A stretch of DNA of 64,000 bases from NCBI GenBank assembly GCA_038316385.1, contig JBBQAN010000001.1:1-64000 (forward strand), given 5' to 3'. Below are positions 1 to 8,824 of this stretch, piece by piece. Below the pieces are notes generated by a model, which was given only the letters and a program-made list of their open reading frames with translations, was not told the origin of the DNA and ran no database searches. The translations under genes and the position numbers were made by a program. How positions within the stretch are numbered: position 1 is the stretch's first letter; each line of letters opens with the position of its first letter. The stretch comes from SZAS-103 sp038316385. GTDB lineage: Bacteria > Pseudomonadota > Gammaproteobacteria > Xanthomonadales > Xanthomonadaceae.

Positions 1-1
1 G

Positions 2-1285
2 CGCAAGCAGGTCGAGGAGGCCCGGACCCTGCTCGACCAGCGGCTGCGCGACCAGCAGTTCTACACGCGCTCGCTGATCGAATCGAACATCGATGCGCTG
101 ATGACGACCGACCCGCAAGGCATCATCTCGGACGTGAACCAACAGATGATCGCGCTCACCGGACGCACGCGCGACGAGCTGATCGGCGCGCCTTGCAGGA
201 ATTTCTTCACCGATCCGATCCGCGCCGACGATGCGATCAGGCGCGTGCTGACCGAGAACAAGGTGAGCAACTACGAACTGACCGTGCGTGCGCAGAACGG
301 CGAGGAAACCGTGGTGTCCTACAACGCCGCGACCTTCCACGACCGCGATCGCAAATTGCAGGGCGTGTTCGCCGCCGCGCGCGACGTCACCGAGCGCAAG
401 CGCTTCGACCGCACCTTGCTCGAGAAGAACATCGAGCTCGAACACGCCAGCCGCATGAAGTCCGAGTTTCTGGCCACAATGTCACATGAGCTGCGCACGC
501 CGTTGAACGCCATCATCGGTTTCTCCGAGGCGCTCAAGGACGGTCTGATGGGGGCGATGAGCGACAGCCAGAACGAAAGCATCGGCGACATCTTCACCAG
601 CGGACAGCACCTGTTGTCGCTGATCAACGACATCCTGGACCTGTCGAAGGTCGAGGCAGGCATGATGACGCTCGAACTGGAGACAGCCGACCTCAACAAC
701 CTGCTGTCGCACAGCCTGTCGATCGTCAGGGAAAAGGCCGCAGCCCAGCGCATCCGCCTCGAACTCGAAACCGGCGAAAACCTCGGTGCGCTCCAGCTGG
801 ACATGCGCAAGACCAAGCAGATCGTCTACAACCTGCTCTCGAATGCAGTGAAGTTCAGCGCCAACGGCGGACGCGTGACACTTAGCGCGCGACGCGTGTC
901 ACGCAGTGCCGTCGGCACCTTGTCCGGGACCTGGCCGGAACACAGCTTTCCGCTGGGCGATAGCGAGCACGAGGAATTCCTGGAACTCTCGGTCAGCGAC
1001 AGCGGCATCGGAATCTCCAGGGACAACATGGCGAAATTGTTCCAGGCCTTCACGCAGATCGACAGCAGTCTGGCGCGCAAGTTCGAGGGCACCGGACTGG
1101 GCTTGGCGATGGTCAAGCAACTGGCCGAGTTGCACGGAGGCGCCGTCGCCGTCGCCAGCGCCGAGGGCGAAGGCGCACGCTTCGCTGCCTGGTTGCCGAT
1201 TCGCACGCCGACGCGGGTGACCGCCGCCGGGTGTATCTTGACCAAGGATCAGGAGGCACTGCATGGCCACGGTCTTGATCATTGA
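2..1285 (+). CDS. PAS-domain sensor histidine kinase, 5' end outside the window
   Basis: The frame is open from the window edge, so the N-terminus is missing; about 427 residues are visible. The first ~30 residues are charged and helical, followed by a PAS fold (about nt 60-400, ending in the typical DVTERK linker). A HisKA dimerisation domain follows with the phospho-acceptor motif SHELRTPLNAIIGF near nt 480-520. The HATPase domain shows an N box (NLLSNAVKFSANGG, near 830), DSGIGI (near 1000) and GTGLGLAM (near 1090). There is no receiver domain and no transmembrane segment in the visible part. The end overlaps the next receiver gene by 23 bp, so kinase and receiver are probably co-translated and are likely partners. 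The signal sensed cannot be read from the sequence. Confidence 0.9.
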   Translation, partial: RKQVEEARTLLDQRLRDQQFYTRSLIESNIDALMTTDPQGIISDVNQQMIALTGRTRDELIGAPCRNFFTDPIRADDAIRRVLTENKVSNYELTVRAQNGEETVVSYNAATFHDRDRKLQGVFAAARDVTERKRFDRTLLEKNIELEHASRMKSEFLATMSHELRTPLNAIIGFSEALKDGLMGAMSDSQNESIGDIFTSGQHLLSLINDILDLSKVEAGMMTLELETADLNNLLSHSLSIVREKAAAQRIRLELETGENLGALQLDMRKTKQIVYNLLSNAVKFSANGGRVTLSARRVSRSAVGTLSGTWPEHSFPLGDSEHEEFLELSVSDSGIGISRDNMAKLFQAFTQIDSSLARKFEGTGLGLAMVKQLAELHGGAVAVASAEGEGARFAAWLPIRTPTRVTAAGCILTKDQEALHGHGLDH

Positions 1286-1672
1286 AGACAACCCGGCAAA
1301 CATGAAATTGACGTCGTTGCTGATGCGCAACGCCAATCACACAGTGCTGTGCGCCGTCGATGCCGAGACCGGCCTGACGCTGGCGCGCGGTTCGCAGCCG
1401 GACCTGATCCTGATGGACATCCAGCTTCCGGGGATGGACGGCTTCGCGGCGACGGCACTCCTGAAAAAGGATCCGGCGACCGCCGCCATTCCGGTTATCG
1501 CGCTGACCTCGATGGCCATGAAAACGGACCAGGAAAAGAGCCTGACCGCCGGCTGCGATGCCTACATCGCCAAGCCGCTGCGCTACCAGGAGTTGTATGT
1601 GGCGATCGACGCACTGTTGCGCAAGGCCGAGCCGTATGCGAGCAATGAAGCAGTTCCCCCTCAGGAGTCGAC

Positions 1673-1676
<4 letters not shown>
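1263..1676 (+). CDS. Single-domain response regulator (CheY/DivK-like)
   Basis: A 137-residue protein that is only a receiver domain. It has the acidic pair in VLIIEDN, the phospho-acceptor Asp in LILMDIQLPGMDG, the conserved Thr/Ser region ALTSMAM and the Lys in YIAKPL. No output domain is present; the last ~20 residues are a short polar tail. Its start lies inside the kinase gene and its stop overlaps the next gene as ATGA, giving a coupled kinase-receiver-receiver unit. It resembles DivK-type receivers that act by protein-protein contact or phosphotransfer. ATG at 1263 is preceded by AGGAGG-like sequence (1250-1256). Confidence 0.92.
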
Positions 1677-2104
<428 letters not shown>

Positions 2105-2145
2105 ATCCGCACTGCGTTTCGGGCGGACGAGGCACGCTGTAGGCG

Positions 2146-2517
2146 TCAGCGGGGCGGCGCCGCCAGTTCGCGCGCGTCAAGGAAACCGTCGCGATTGCTA
2201 TCTTGCCGCGCGAAAACGGCCGCCAGCGATTTCTCGTAGTCGGCACGGGTCACCGGTTTTGCACCCGGCGGCAATTCGTCTCCTTCGAGCACGCCATTGC
2301 CATCGGTATCGATGCGATCGAAGTTGCGGGTCATGTGCGCGATGTATTCGGCGCGCGACACGCGGCCATCGCCGTCGGTGTCCATTACGCGCAGGTAATC
2401 CTGCGCTGTGCGGGGTGCATTCTGCGCGACCGCGATCGTGGCAAGCAAGCCGATGCCGGTGAGCAGCGCGAATGCCCGAACAGCACGATGTTCAGCGCGT
2501 CGGCAGGGATTCGACAT
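2146..2517 (-). CDS. Exported EF-hand calcium-binding protein
   Basis: A 123-residue protein starting at the ATG whose complement is at 2515-2517. A basic N-terminus and hydrophobic stretch (AFALLTGIGLLATIAVA) look like a signal peptide cleaved near AVAQ. Three EF-hand loops follow: DTDGDGRVSRAE, DTDGNGVLEGDE and DSNRDGFLDARE, each with acidic residues at the coordinating positions and a closing Glu. The frame stays open further upstream, but that part is antisense-like sequence overlapping the neighbouring SRPBCC gene, so I prefer this start. Likely a periplasmic calcium-binding protein of unknown role. It overlaps the end of the upstream gene by 26 bp and may be its operon partner. Confidence 0.85.
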   Translation of the reverse strand: MSNPCRRAEHRAVRAFALLTGIGLLATIAVAQNAPRTAQDYLRVMDTDGDGRVSRAEYIAHMTRNFDRIDTDGNGVLEGDELPPGAKPVTRADYEKSLAAVFARQDSNRDGFLDARELAAPPR

Positions 2518-2956
2518 GGCGTTTGAATGCAGCAAGATCGGCGGCAAGTGCACGCCTGAAGCCACTCGCGAACAAGCGGCCAATTCGTTTGAAAAACCAG
2601 CCCATACCTTCGATACGGGCATGCAGGTGCAGGCAGGTGCCGACCGCGACGGTTTCGAGCCGATAGCCGAAATGATAGTTGCCGCGCCGCGACGATCCTT
2701 CGCATCCGTCGACATGCAATTCCAACGATTGCGGCGGCTGTGCGGCGGTCACTTCGAAGACTTCGGTCGCGTCGCGACCGAACATCTTGCGGGTTTCGCG
2801 AAAACGCGTGCCAACGCCGAATGCGTCATTATCAAGCATCTCCAATTGCATGAGGTTCGGTAGCCAGCGCGGCCAGTCAGGGATGTCGATCAGCACCGCC
2901 CACACCGTTGCAGGCGGGGCGGCGATGGTGACCTGTAGATCAAGGATCAGTGGCAT
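2492..2956 (-). CDS. SRPBCC (START/Bet v1-like) family protein
   Basis: A 154-residue protein with the polyketide-cyclase/dehydrase pattern of the SRPBCC superfamily: an N-terminal strand (LQVTIAAPPATVWAVLIDI) followed by DWPRWLPN, several strands, and a long C-terminal helix (GFRRALAADLAAFKRHVES). Such proteins have a deep hydrophobic pocket and bind lipids or other small hydrophobic ligands. The ligand here is unknown. No signal peptide, so probably cytoplasmic. Its 3' end overlaps the EF-hand gene. The desaturase gene upstream on the same strand ends about 45 bp away, so the three could be co-transcribed. Confidence 0.82.
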   Translation of the reverse strand: MPLILDLQVTIAAPPATVWAVLIDIPDWPRWLPNLMQLEMLDNDAFGVGTRFRETRKMFGRDATEVFEVTAAQPPQSLELHVDGCEGSSRRGNYHFGYRLETVAVGTCLHLHARIEGMGWFFKRIGRLFASGFRRALAADLAAFKRHVESLPTR

Positions 2957-2999
2957 GACGACGGGAGGATAGCCGCAGGCGCACTGCGCGCGCGTTGCC

Positions 3000-4211
3000 T
3001 CAGCGTGCAGCGATCGCGTAGCCCTTCATGCGCATCGAGAACTCCTGCAACGCGTGGATGCCGGTCGCTTCAGCCTCGGCGCACCAGATTTGCAGGCGCT
3101 GCAAGGTTGCGTTGGCATCGTTGGAGCGTTCTTCGAGCACCGTTGCCAGACGCGCACGGAACTCCACCAGGGTCGCCAGTTGTGGCCGTCGCGACACGAA
3201 AGCGTGCAGGCGCTCGCGCGCGCCGGCGTCGAGCCAGCGGCCGCCATCGGCAAGACCCTTGCGCAGCTTGCGCGGCAGTTTCAGTTGATCGGACGCAAGC
3301 TGATTCTGCGCAGCGATGCGCTCGGCGCGCAGCGCGGGGCGCATCACATGACGGTAATAGTCGGTCATGGCCTGGAAGCGATGCGTCAGCAACGCCTTCA
3401 GCGTTTCGCTATCGGGCATCGGGATGTTCGGGCGCACGTCGAGCGAGGGCGCGACGCGCAAAACTTTCGCTAGGCCGACCGATTCGAGCAGCTTGATCGC
3501 GGCCCAGCCGATATCGAACTCGAACTTGCGCAGCGCGAACTTCGCCGAACTCGGGAATGCGTGATGGTTGTTGTGCAATTCCTCGCCGCCGATCCACACG
3601 CCCCAAGGCGTGAGGTTGGTCGCGGTGTCGGTGGTCTCGAAATTGCGGTAGCCCCACCAGTGGCCGACACCATTGACGACGCCCGCAGCCCAGAACGGCA
3701 TCCACAGCATCTGCACGGCCCAGATCGCGACGCCGAGGACGCCGAACAGGGCGATGTTGATGAACAGCATGATGGTCGGGCCAAGGGTCGCGTGCTTCGC
3801 ATACAGATGGCGCTCGATCCAGTCATCCGGACAACCGTTGCCGTATTTTTCGATCGATTCACGATCCGCGCGCGCTTCGCGATACAGTTCGACGCCCTGC
3901 CACATCACCTTGCGGATGCCGTACACCTGCGGGCTGTGCGGGTCGGCCTCGGTCTCGCACTTGGCGTGGTGCTTGCGATGAATCGCGGCCCATTCCTTGG
4001 TGACCATTGACGTGGTCAGCCACGACCAGAAGCGGAAGAAATGCGCGAGCACGGGATGAAAATCGACCGCGCGATGCGACTGGCTGCGGTGCAGGTACAG
4101 GGTGACGGCGAAGATCGTGAGTTGGGTCACGATCAGGAAATAGACGATGATGCCGACCCAGCTGAAGCCGCTGAGGCCTTCGGTCAACCAACTATAGAGC
4201 GCGGTGGGCAT
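3000..4211 (-). CDS. Acyl-lipid/acyl-CoA delta-9-type fatty acid desaturase
   Basis: A 403-residue membrane di-iron desaturase. The three histidine boxes are visible: HRSQSH, HRKHH and HNNHH. Hydrophobic spans flank them (about residues 8-35 and 150-190). The C-terminal ~130 residues are a charged, helical extension longer than in the minimal family. The start at 4211 is chosen because MPTALYSW is preceded by GAGGGAG at a good distance; the frame remains open upstream only in sequence antisense to mutM. It introduces a cis double bond into saturated acyl chains and so adjusts membrane fluidity. The mutM gene is divergent about 120 bp away. Confidence 0.92.
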   Translation of the reverse strand: MPTALYSWLTEGLSGFSWVGIIVYFLIVTQLTIFAVTLYLHRSQSHRAVDFHPVLAHFFRFWSWLTTSMVTKEWAAIHRKHHAKCETEADPHSPQVYGIRKVMWQGVELYREARADRESIEKYGNGCPDDWIERHLYAKHATLGPTIMLFINIALFGVLGVAIWAVQMLWMPFWAAGVVNGVGHWWGYRNFETTDTATNLTPWGVWIGGEELHNNHHAFPSSAKFALRKFEFDIGWAAIKLLESVGLAKVLRVAPSLDVRPNIPMPDSETLKALLTHRFQAMTDYYRHVMRPALRAERIAAQNQLASDQLKLPRKLRKGLADGGRWLDAGARERLHAFVSRRPQLATLVEFRARLATVLEERSNDANATLQRLQIWCAEAEATGIHALQEFSMRMKGYAIAAR

Positions 4212-4329
4212 GGTGAACTCCCTCGGATATCCCGACATCATGGGGCTTGCCCGGCGGCGTTTCCACTGTGCGCCAGGGTATGGGCTCCCGTGTTCAGCCT
4301 GATCCATCGGAAGCAAGGAAGATCGGCCC

Positions 4330-5142
4330 GTGCCTGAATTGCCCGAAGTCGAGACCACCCGTTGCGGGCTCGCCCCGCACCTGATCGGCTCGCGCGTGCT
4401 CGGCGCGACCCTGCGCCGACCCGATCTGCGCTGGCCGATCGCGGCCGAAATCACCGCCGAGCTGCCGGGACAGCGCATTGCCAGCGTCACGCGCCGCGCC
4501 AAATATCTGCTGGTCGAGGCCGAATCCGGCAGCGCCTTGCTGCACCTGGGCATGTCGGGCAGCTTGCGCGTTCTGCCCGAAGTGACCGCACCCGGTATGC
4601 ATGACCACGTCGATCTCGCCCTCGACTCGGGAAAGGTGCTGCGTTTCAACGATCCGCGTCGGTTCGGCTGCCTGCTCTGGCAGCCGCTGGGAACGATCCA
4701 TCCACTGCTGGCCGGGCTTGGGCCGGAACCATTGCTTGACGGCTTCGATGGCGACCATCTGTGGCGACTCAGCCGTGGCCGGTCGGTGCCAGTGAAAAGC
4801 TTCCTGATGGATCAGGCAGTCGTGGTCGGGGTCGGCAACATTTATGCGGCCGAAGCGTTGTTCAGCGCCGGCATCGCGCCGCGCCGCGCGGCCGGCCGTG
4901 TAAGTCGCGAGCGTTACGCCGCGCTCGCCGAGGCGGTGAAACAAATCCTGGCCAGGGCCATCGCGCGCGGCGGCACGACCTTGCGCGACTTCCTCGCTCC
5001 GGACGGCGCGCCGGGATATTTCGAGCAGGAATTACTGGTATACAGTCGCGGCGGCGAGAATTGCAAAGTCTGCCGGACGCCCCTGCGCGCCGGCATGCTC
5101 GGCCAGCGCGCGACGGTCTGGTGCCCACGCTGTCAACGCTGA
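4330..5142 (+). CDS. mutM: Formamidopyrimidine-DNA glycosylase (Fpg/MutM)
   Basis: 270 residues, the usual length. It removes 8-oxoguanine and related lesions and nicks the abasic site. The N-terminal PELPEVETT supplies the catalytic Pro2/Glu3. Helix-two-turn-helix residues lie around VGVGNIYAAEALF, and the C-terminal zinc finger has CKVC and CPRC pairs. The start is GTG at 4330; processing must expose Pro2, which fixes this start. It is divergent from the desaturase and stands alone. Confidence 0.97.
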   Translation: MPELPEVETTRCGLAPHLIGSRVLGATLRRPDLRWPIAAEITAELPGQRIASVTRRAKYLLVEAESGSALLHLGMSGSLRVLPEVTAPGMHDHVDLALDSGKVLRFNDPRRFGCLLWQPLGTIHPLLAGLGPEPLLDGFDGDHLWRLSRGRSVPVKSFLMDQAVVVGVGNIYAAEALFSAGIAPRRAAGRVSRERYAALAEAVKQILARAIARGGTTLRDFLAPDGAPGYFEQELLVYSRGGENCKVCRTPLRAGMLGQRATVWCPRCQR

Positions 5143-5237
5143 TGCCGGGCCGGCCCCCGCGGCGTGAAACAAGCCCATAACGCAAAACCAGAAACCGACC
5201 GGCCGCCGAACCGTTATAGTTCAGAACATTATCGATC

Positions 5238-5263
5238 CGGCACTCATCGGATTTTGAGTGCCG
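5238..5263. terminator. Stem-loop downstream of mutM
   Basis: CGGCACTCA (5238-5246) pairs perfectly with TGAGTGCCG (5255-5263) around an 8-base loop. There is no clear T-tract afterwards, so it is only a candidate terminator for mutM or a leader structure before the sigma factor gene. Confidence 0.4.
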
Positions 5264-5270
5264 TCCGATT

Positions 5271-5340
5271 TCCCCTGTTGCTGCGGGGCAAGGTGGGGGA
5301 ATTGATCCAGCCATCAAGCAGGATTTGATTCCGGATCAAT
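5271..5340 (+). repeat. G-rich palindromic repeat with 40-bp ATTGATCC...GGATCAAT tail (copy A)
   Basis: A degenerate C-run/G-run palindrome (CCCC...CGGGG) is followed by AAGGTGGGGG and then a 40-bp block at 5301-5340. This block begins ATTGATCC and ends with its reverse complement GGATCAAT. An inner pair ATCAA/TTGAT (5313-5317 with 5325-5329) makes a two-stage hairpin. The same order and the same 40-bp block length recur at 63961-64000. It lies directly before the ribosome-binding site of the ECF sigma gene. Confidence 0.65.
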
Positions 5341-5351
5341 CTGGAGAGGAC

Positions 5352-5915
5352 ATGGCGACCGGGGCGGACATCACCACCTTGCTGACGGCAGCGCGCGGCG
5401 GCGACCGCGTGGCGCTGGACAATGTGCTGTCCTCTCTCTACCGCGAATTGCATGCGATGGCGCGGCGCCAGCTCAACGGCCAGCGCGGCGGCACCCTCGA
5501 TACCACCGCGCTGGTGCACGAGTCGTATTTCAAACTGATCCGCAGCCAGAACGCCGAGTTCGCCGATCGCGCGCATTTCTTCGCCTATGCCGCGACCGCG
5601 ATGCGCAGCGTGGTGGTGGATTACGCACGCCAGCGCTTGAGCCAGAAGCGCGGCGGCGATCAGCAGCGCGTCACCGAACTGCCTGACGACATCACCACCG
5701 GCGTCAGCCTCGGCGAAGATCTTCTGCATCTGGACAGCGCGCTGCAAAAACTCACTGCAGTGGACGAGCGTCTGGCCAAAGTCGTCGAATTGCGTTACTT
5801 CGCTGGCCTGTCCGAAGCGCAGATCGGCGACCTGCTGCAATGCTCTGAGCGCACCGTGCGCCGCGACTGGCAGAAAGCGCGGTTGTTCCTGCTCGCGGAA
5901 TTGCAGCCGGGCTGA
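5352..5915 (+). CDS. ECF-family RNA polymerase sigma factor
   Basis: 187 residues from the ATG at 5352, which follows GGAGAGG at 5342-5348; an in-frame TTG at 5325 has no comparable site. Sigma region 2 runs about residues 20-95 (LVHESYFKLI, FFAYAATAMRSVVVDYAR). Region 4 covers residues 125-180 with the helix-turn-helix LSEAQIGDLLQCSERTVRRDWQKAR. It resembles the ECF group found next to TPR-containing Ser/Thr kinases, often without a classical anti-sigma factor. The kinase gene starts four bases after its stop, so the kinase is the obvious candidate partner. The regulated promoters are unknown. Confidence 0.93.
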   Translation: MATGADITTLLTAARGGDRVALDNVLSSLYRELHAMARRQLNGQRGGTLDTTALVHESYFKLIRSQNAEFADRAHFFAYAATAMRSVVVDYARQRLSQKRGGDQQRVTELPDDITTGVSLGEDLLHLDSALQKLTAVDERLAKVVELRYFAGLSEAQIGDLLQCSERTVRRDWQKARLFLLAELQPG

Positions 5916-5919
5916 GCAA

Positions 5920-8721
5920 GTGCACACCGAACTGTGGTCGCGCGTTGCGCCTTTGCTCGACGAGTTGCTGGAGCTGGATGCAGCCGCACGTGATGCGCGC
6001 CTCGAACAGATCGATCGCGATGATCCGGACATCGCGGTCGAACTGCGGCGGATGCTCGCGCTCGAATCGGCTCGCCCGGATTTCCTGGATACGCCGGTTT
6101 CGCAAACCGCGATGCTCGCGCCGACCCCGGGCGTGCGCGTGGGACCCTATCGGCTGTTGAAGATGATCGGCGAAGGCGGCATGGGCCAAGTCTGGCTGTC
6201 CGAGCGCGCCGACGGCCTGTACGAACGGCGGGTCGCCCTGAAACTGCTGCATCCGGGCTTCACCGACACCGGCCTGCGCTCGCGCTTCGATCGCGAACGC
6301 CAGATTCTCGCCAGCCTCGGCCACGAGCATGTCGCGCGTTTGCTCGACGCGGGCTTCGGTATCGACGGGCAACCGTACCTGGCGCTGGAATATGTCGAAG
6401 GCCAGACCATCACCGAGTACGCCGCGCAGCGCAAGCTCACCGTCGTGCAGAAGCTCAACCTGTTCCTGCAGGTGTGCAGCGCGGTCAGCCACGCGCACGC
6501 GAGCCTGGTGGTGCACCGCGATCTCAAGCCGTCGAACATCATGGTTACCCCCGGCGGCGCGGTGCGGCTGCTGGATTTCGGCATCGCCAAACTCATTGAT
6601 GCGCCCGGCCGCGACACCACCAGCGAGACCACCCGCGCCGGCGCGCGCGCATTCACCCTGCACTACGCAGCGCCCGAACAGATCCGCGGCGACCAGGTCA
6701 CCACTGGCACCGACGTCTATTCGCTCGGCGTTGTGCTGTACGAAATGCTGACCGGGCGCAAGCCATACCGGATCGTCCGCGATACCGATGCCGAGTGGGA
6801 GGAAGAAATCCTCAGCGGCGAGCCGACACGGCCCTCGGCGATGACGCGCGATCGCACCGATCTCGTCACGCGTTCCGAGCGACGCCTCTCACGCGTACTC
6901 AGCGGCGATCTCGACAACATCACCCTCAAGGCGTTGCAGAAAAAACCCGAGGATCGCTATCAGTCGGTCGAAGCCCTCGCGGCCGATCTACGGCGTTATC
7001 TCAATGGCCGCCCGGTGGAGGCGCACGCGCGCAACTACGGTTATCGACTCGGCAAATACATCCGTCGCAACGCAGTGCAGATCGCGATCGTGTTCGGCGT
7101 GATCGCGTTGCTCGGCACGGCGCTCTCTGTGGTGTCGTGGCAGGCGAACGAAGCGCGTGACGAAGCGCGCCGAGCGCAGGCGATGCACGATTTCGTGGTC
7201 GGCCTGTTCGAGCAGGCCGAAAAGGAAGCCGGGCCATCGAACGCGGTCGATATCCGTCGATTGCTCGACGCTGGCGTGCGCCGAACCAATATCCAGTTCG
7301 CGCAACAACCGGTCACCCGCGCCGAACTGCTGACGATGATCGCGCGGATCCGGCTGCGGCTCGGCGATTACGCGGCCGCGATCGCGGTGCTCGATGAGCA
7401 GAAAGACGCGTTTTTGCAGGCGCCGTCAGACGTGCAGATCGAATCGCTGCAGTTGCGCGGCGACGCCTTGCGCCTGCTCGGCAAACCCGGCGCATGCCGC
7501 GACCTGTTGATCAGGCATGAAGACCAGCTCGACGAACGCGGCGAAACCGCACGCCGCGAAGCGGCCGATTACCAGTCAGTGCTGGGCCGCTGCGAGCGCG
7601 GTCTGCAAAATATTTCGGCCGCACGCACGCATTTCAAACGCGCGCTGGCCTTGCGCGAATCGCTGGGCGATGCGGGCGCATCGCAGGCGGAAAGCCTGGT
7701 GGATCTGGCCGCGCTGGAGGGCGATACGGGGCACGGCAAGGTCGCATTGGTCGGCATGCTCGGCGCATTGCAGCGGCTGCGTGTAGCGCGCGATGACCGC
7801 GGCCCGCTCGCTGTCTCGATCTGGCTCAACCTGGGCAATCTGTATCGCGAATCCGAAAATGGCATCGCAGCCGAAGATGCCTACCGCACGGCAGTACGGC
7901 TCGCCGGCGGACTCTATGGAAGCGGTCATCCCACCACCATCGACGCCGAACGCGGACTCGCCGCGATCTACGTCGATCAGGGCAAACTCGATCAGGCCGA
8001 AGCCTTGTTCAAGCAGGCCGAAGCCCAGCTCACGAAGCTGCTTGGCGCGGATCATCCAGATCTGGGTTCGATCAGCAATTCGTTGGGCATCATTGCGTGG
8101 GAACGTGGCGACGTGACGACTGCCGAAACCCGACTGCGGCGCGCGATCACGCTTTGGGCGACATCGCGGCGCCTGCAAGGCGGCGTGTTCAATCTGGCGA
8201 TGGTGCTGCACAGCGCCGGCCGCGATGCCGAAGCCGAATCCTACGCGCAGCGCGCGCTGGCGCTACGCGAACAGCAGTTCGGTGCAAACAATGGCCTGGT
8301 CGGCGCGAGCCTGCGCCAGCTCGGCGAGATGCGGCTCGCCGAAAACAATCCAGCCGCCGCAGAACCCTTGTTGCTGCGCGCGCTGGCGACGCTCAACGCG
8401 GATTTCGGTCCAGCGCACACCGCGACCGGCCATGCGCAACTCGCGCTCGCAAAATTGCGCGTCGTGCAGCAGCGTCCCGACGATGCGCAACTGTTGATCG
8501 CCGAGATCGAACAACGCTTCAGGCCGATCGACGCGGAGCACCGCCGGCTGCTGTGGGAAACCCGCACGCTGGCCGCACAGCAACAGTGTGCACAACCACG
8601 CAGTCTGGCGCAGGGTCGGCAAGCGTTGCAGACGATTCGCGACGAAGTCCTGACCGAATTACCGGTCAGCGTGATCGCGCGCGAAACCAACGCAGCATTG
8701 CGCGCTTGCAGCACCTTGTAG
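5920..8721 (+). CDS. Membrane Ser/Thr protein kinase with C-terminal TPR repeats
   Basis: 933 residues from a GTG start four bases after the sigma factor stop. A ~70-residue N-terminal helical region precedes a Hanks-type kinase domain (about residues 78-350). It has a glycine loop IGEGGMGQVW, Lys in VALKLL, HRDLKPSN and DFGIAKL, so it looks catalytically competent. One transmembrane helix (VQIAIVFGVIALLGTALSVVSW, about 388-410) follows. The rest, to about residue 890, consists of helical TPR-like repeats. The predicted arrangement is kinase in the cytoplasm and TPR sensor outside. The tight coupling suggests it controls the sigma factor by phosphorylation, which is an inference. Confidence 0.93.
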   Translation: MHTELWSRVAPLLDELLELDAAARDARLEQIDRDDPDIAVELRRMLALESARPDFLDTPVSQTAMLAPTPGVRVGPYRLLKMIGEGGMGQVWLSERADGLYERRVALKLLHPGFTDTGLRSRFDRERQILASLGHEHVARLLDAGFGIDGQPYLALEYVEGQTITEYAAQRKLTVVQKLNLFLQVCSAVSHAHASLVVHRDLKPSNIMVTPGGAVRLLDFGIAKLIDAPGRDTTSETTRAGARAFTLHYAAPEQIRGDQVTTGTDVYSLGVVLYEMLTGRKPYRIVRDTDAEWEEEILSGEPTRPSAMTRDRTDLVTRSERRLSRVLSGDLDNITLKALQKKPEDRYQSVEALAADLRRYLNGRPVEAHARNYGYRLGKYIRRNAVQIAIVFGVIALLGTALSVVSWQANEARDEARRAQAMHDFVVGLFEQAEKEAGPSNAVDIRRLLDAGVRRTNIQFAQQPVTRAELLTMIARIRLRLGDYAAAIAVLDEQKDAFLQAPSDVQIESLQLRGDALRLLGKPGACRDLLIRHEDQLDERGETARREAADYQSVLGRCERGLQNISAARTHFKRALALRESLGDAGASQAESLVDLAALEGDTGHGKVALVGMLGALQRLRVARDDRGPLAVSIWLNLGNLYRESENGIAAEDAYRTAVRLAGGLYGSGHPTTIDAERGLAAIYVDQGKLDQAEALFKQAEAQLTKLLGADHPDLGSISNSLGIIAWERGDVTTAETRLRRAITLWATSRRLQGGVFNLAMVLHSAGRDAEAESYAQRALALREQQFGANNGLVGASLRQLGEMRLAENNPAAAEPLLLRALATLNADFGPAHTATGHAQLALAKLRVVQQRPDDAQLLIAEIEQRFRPIDAEHRRLLWETRTLAAQQQCAQPRSLAQGRQALQTIRDEVLTELPVSVIARETNAALRACSTL

Positions 8722-8824
8722 AGTGCGCTGGGTTTGCATTCGTTGATAGGTTTCGCGCCACTCCAGCGACGTCGCACTGCGACCGCTACACTGTACGACC
8801 TGTTTGTTGCGACCCACCATCGGC

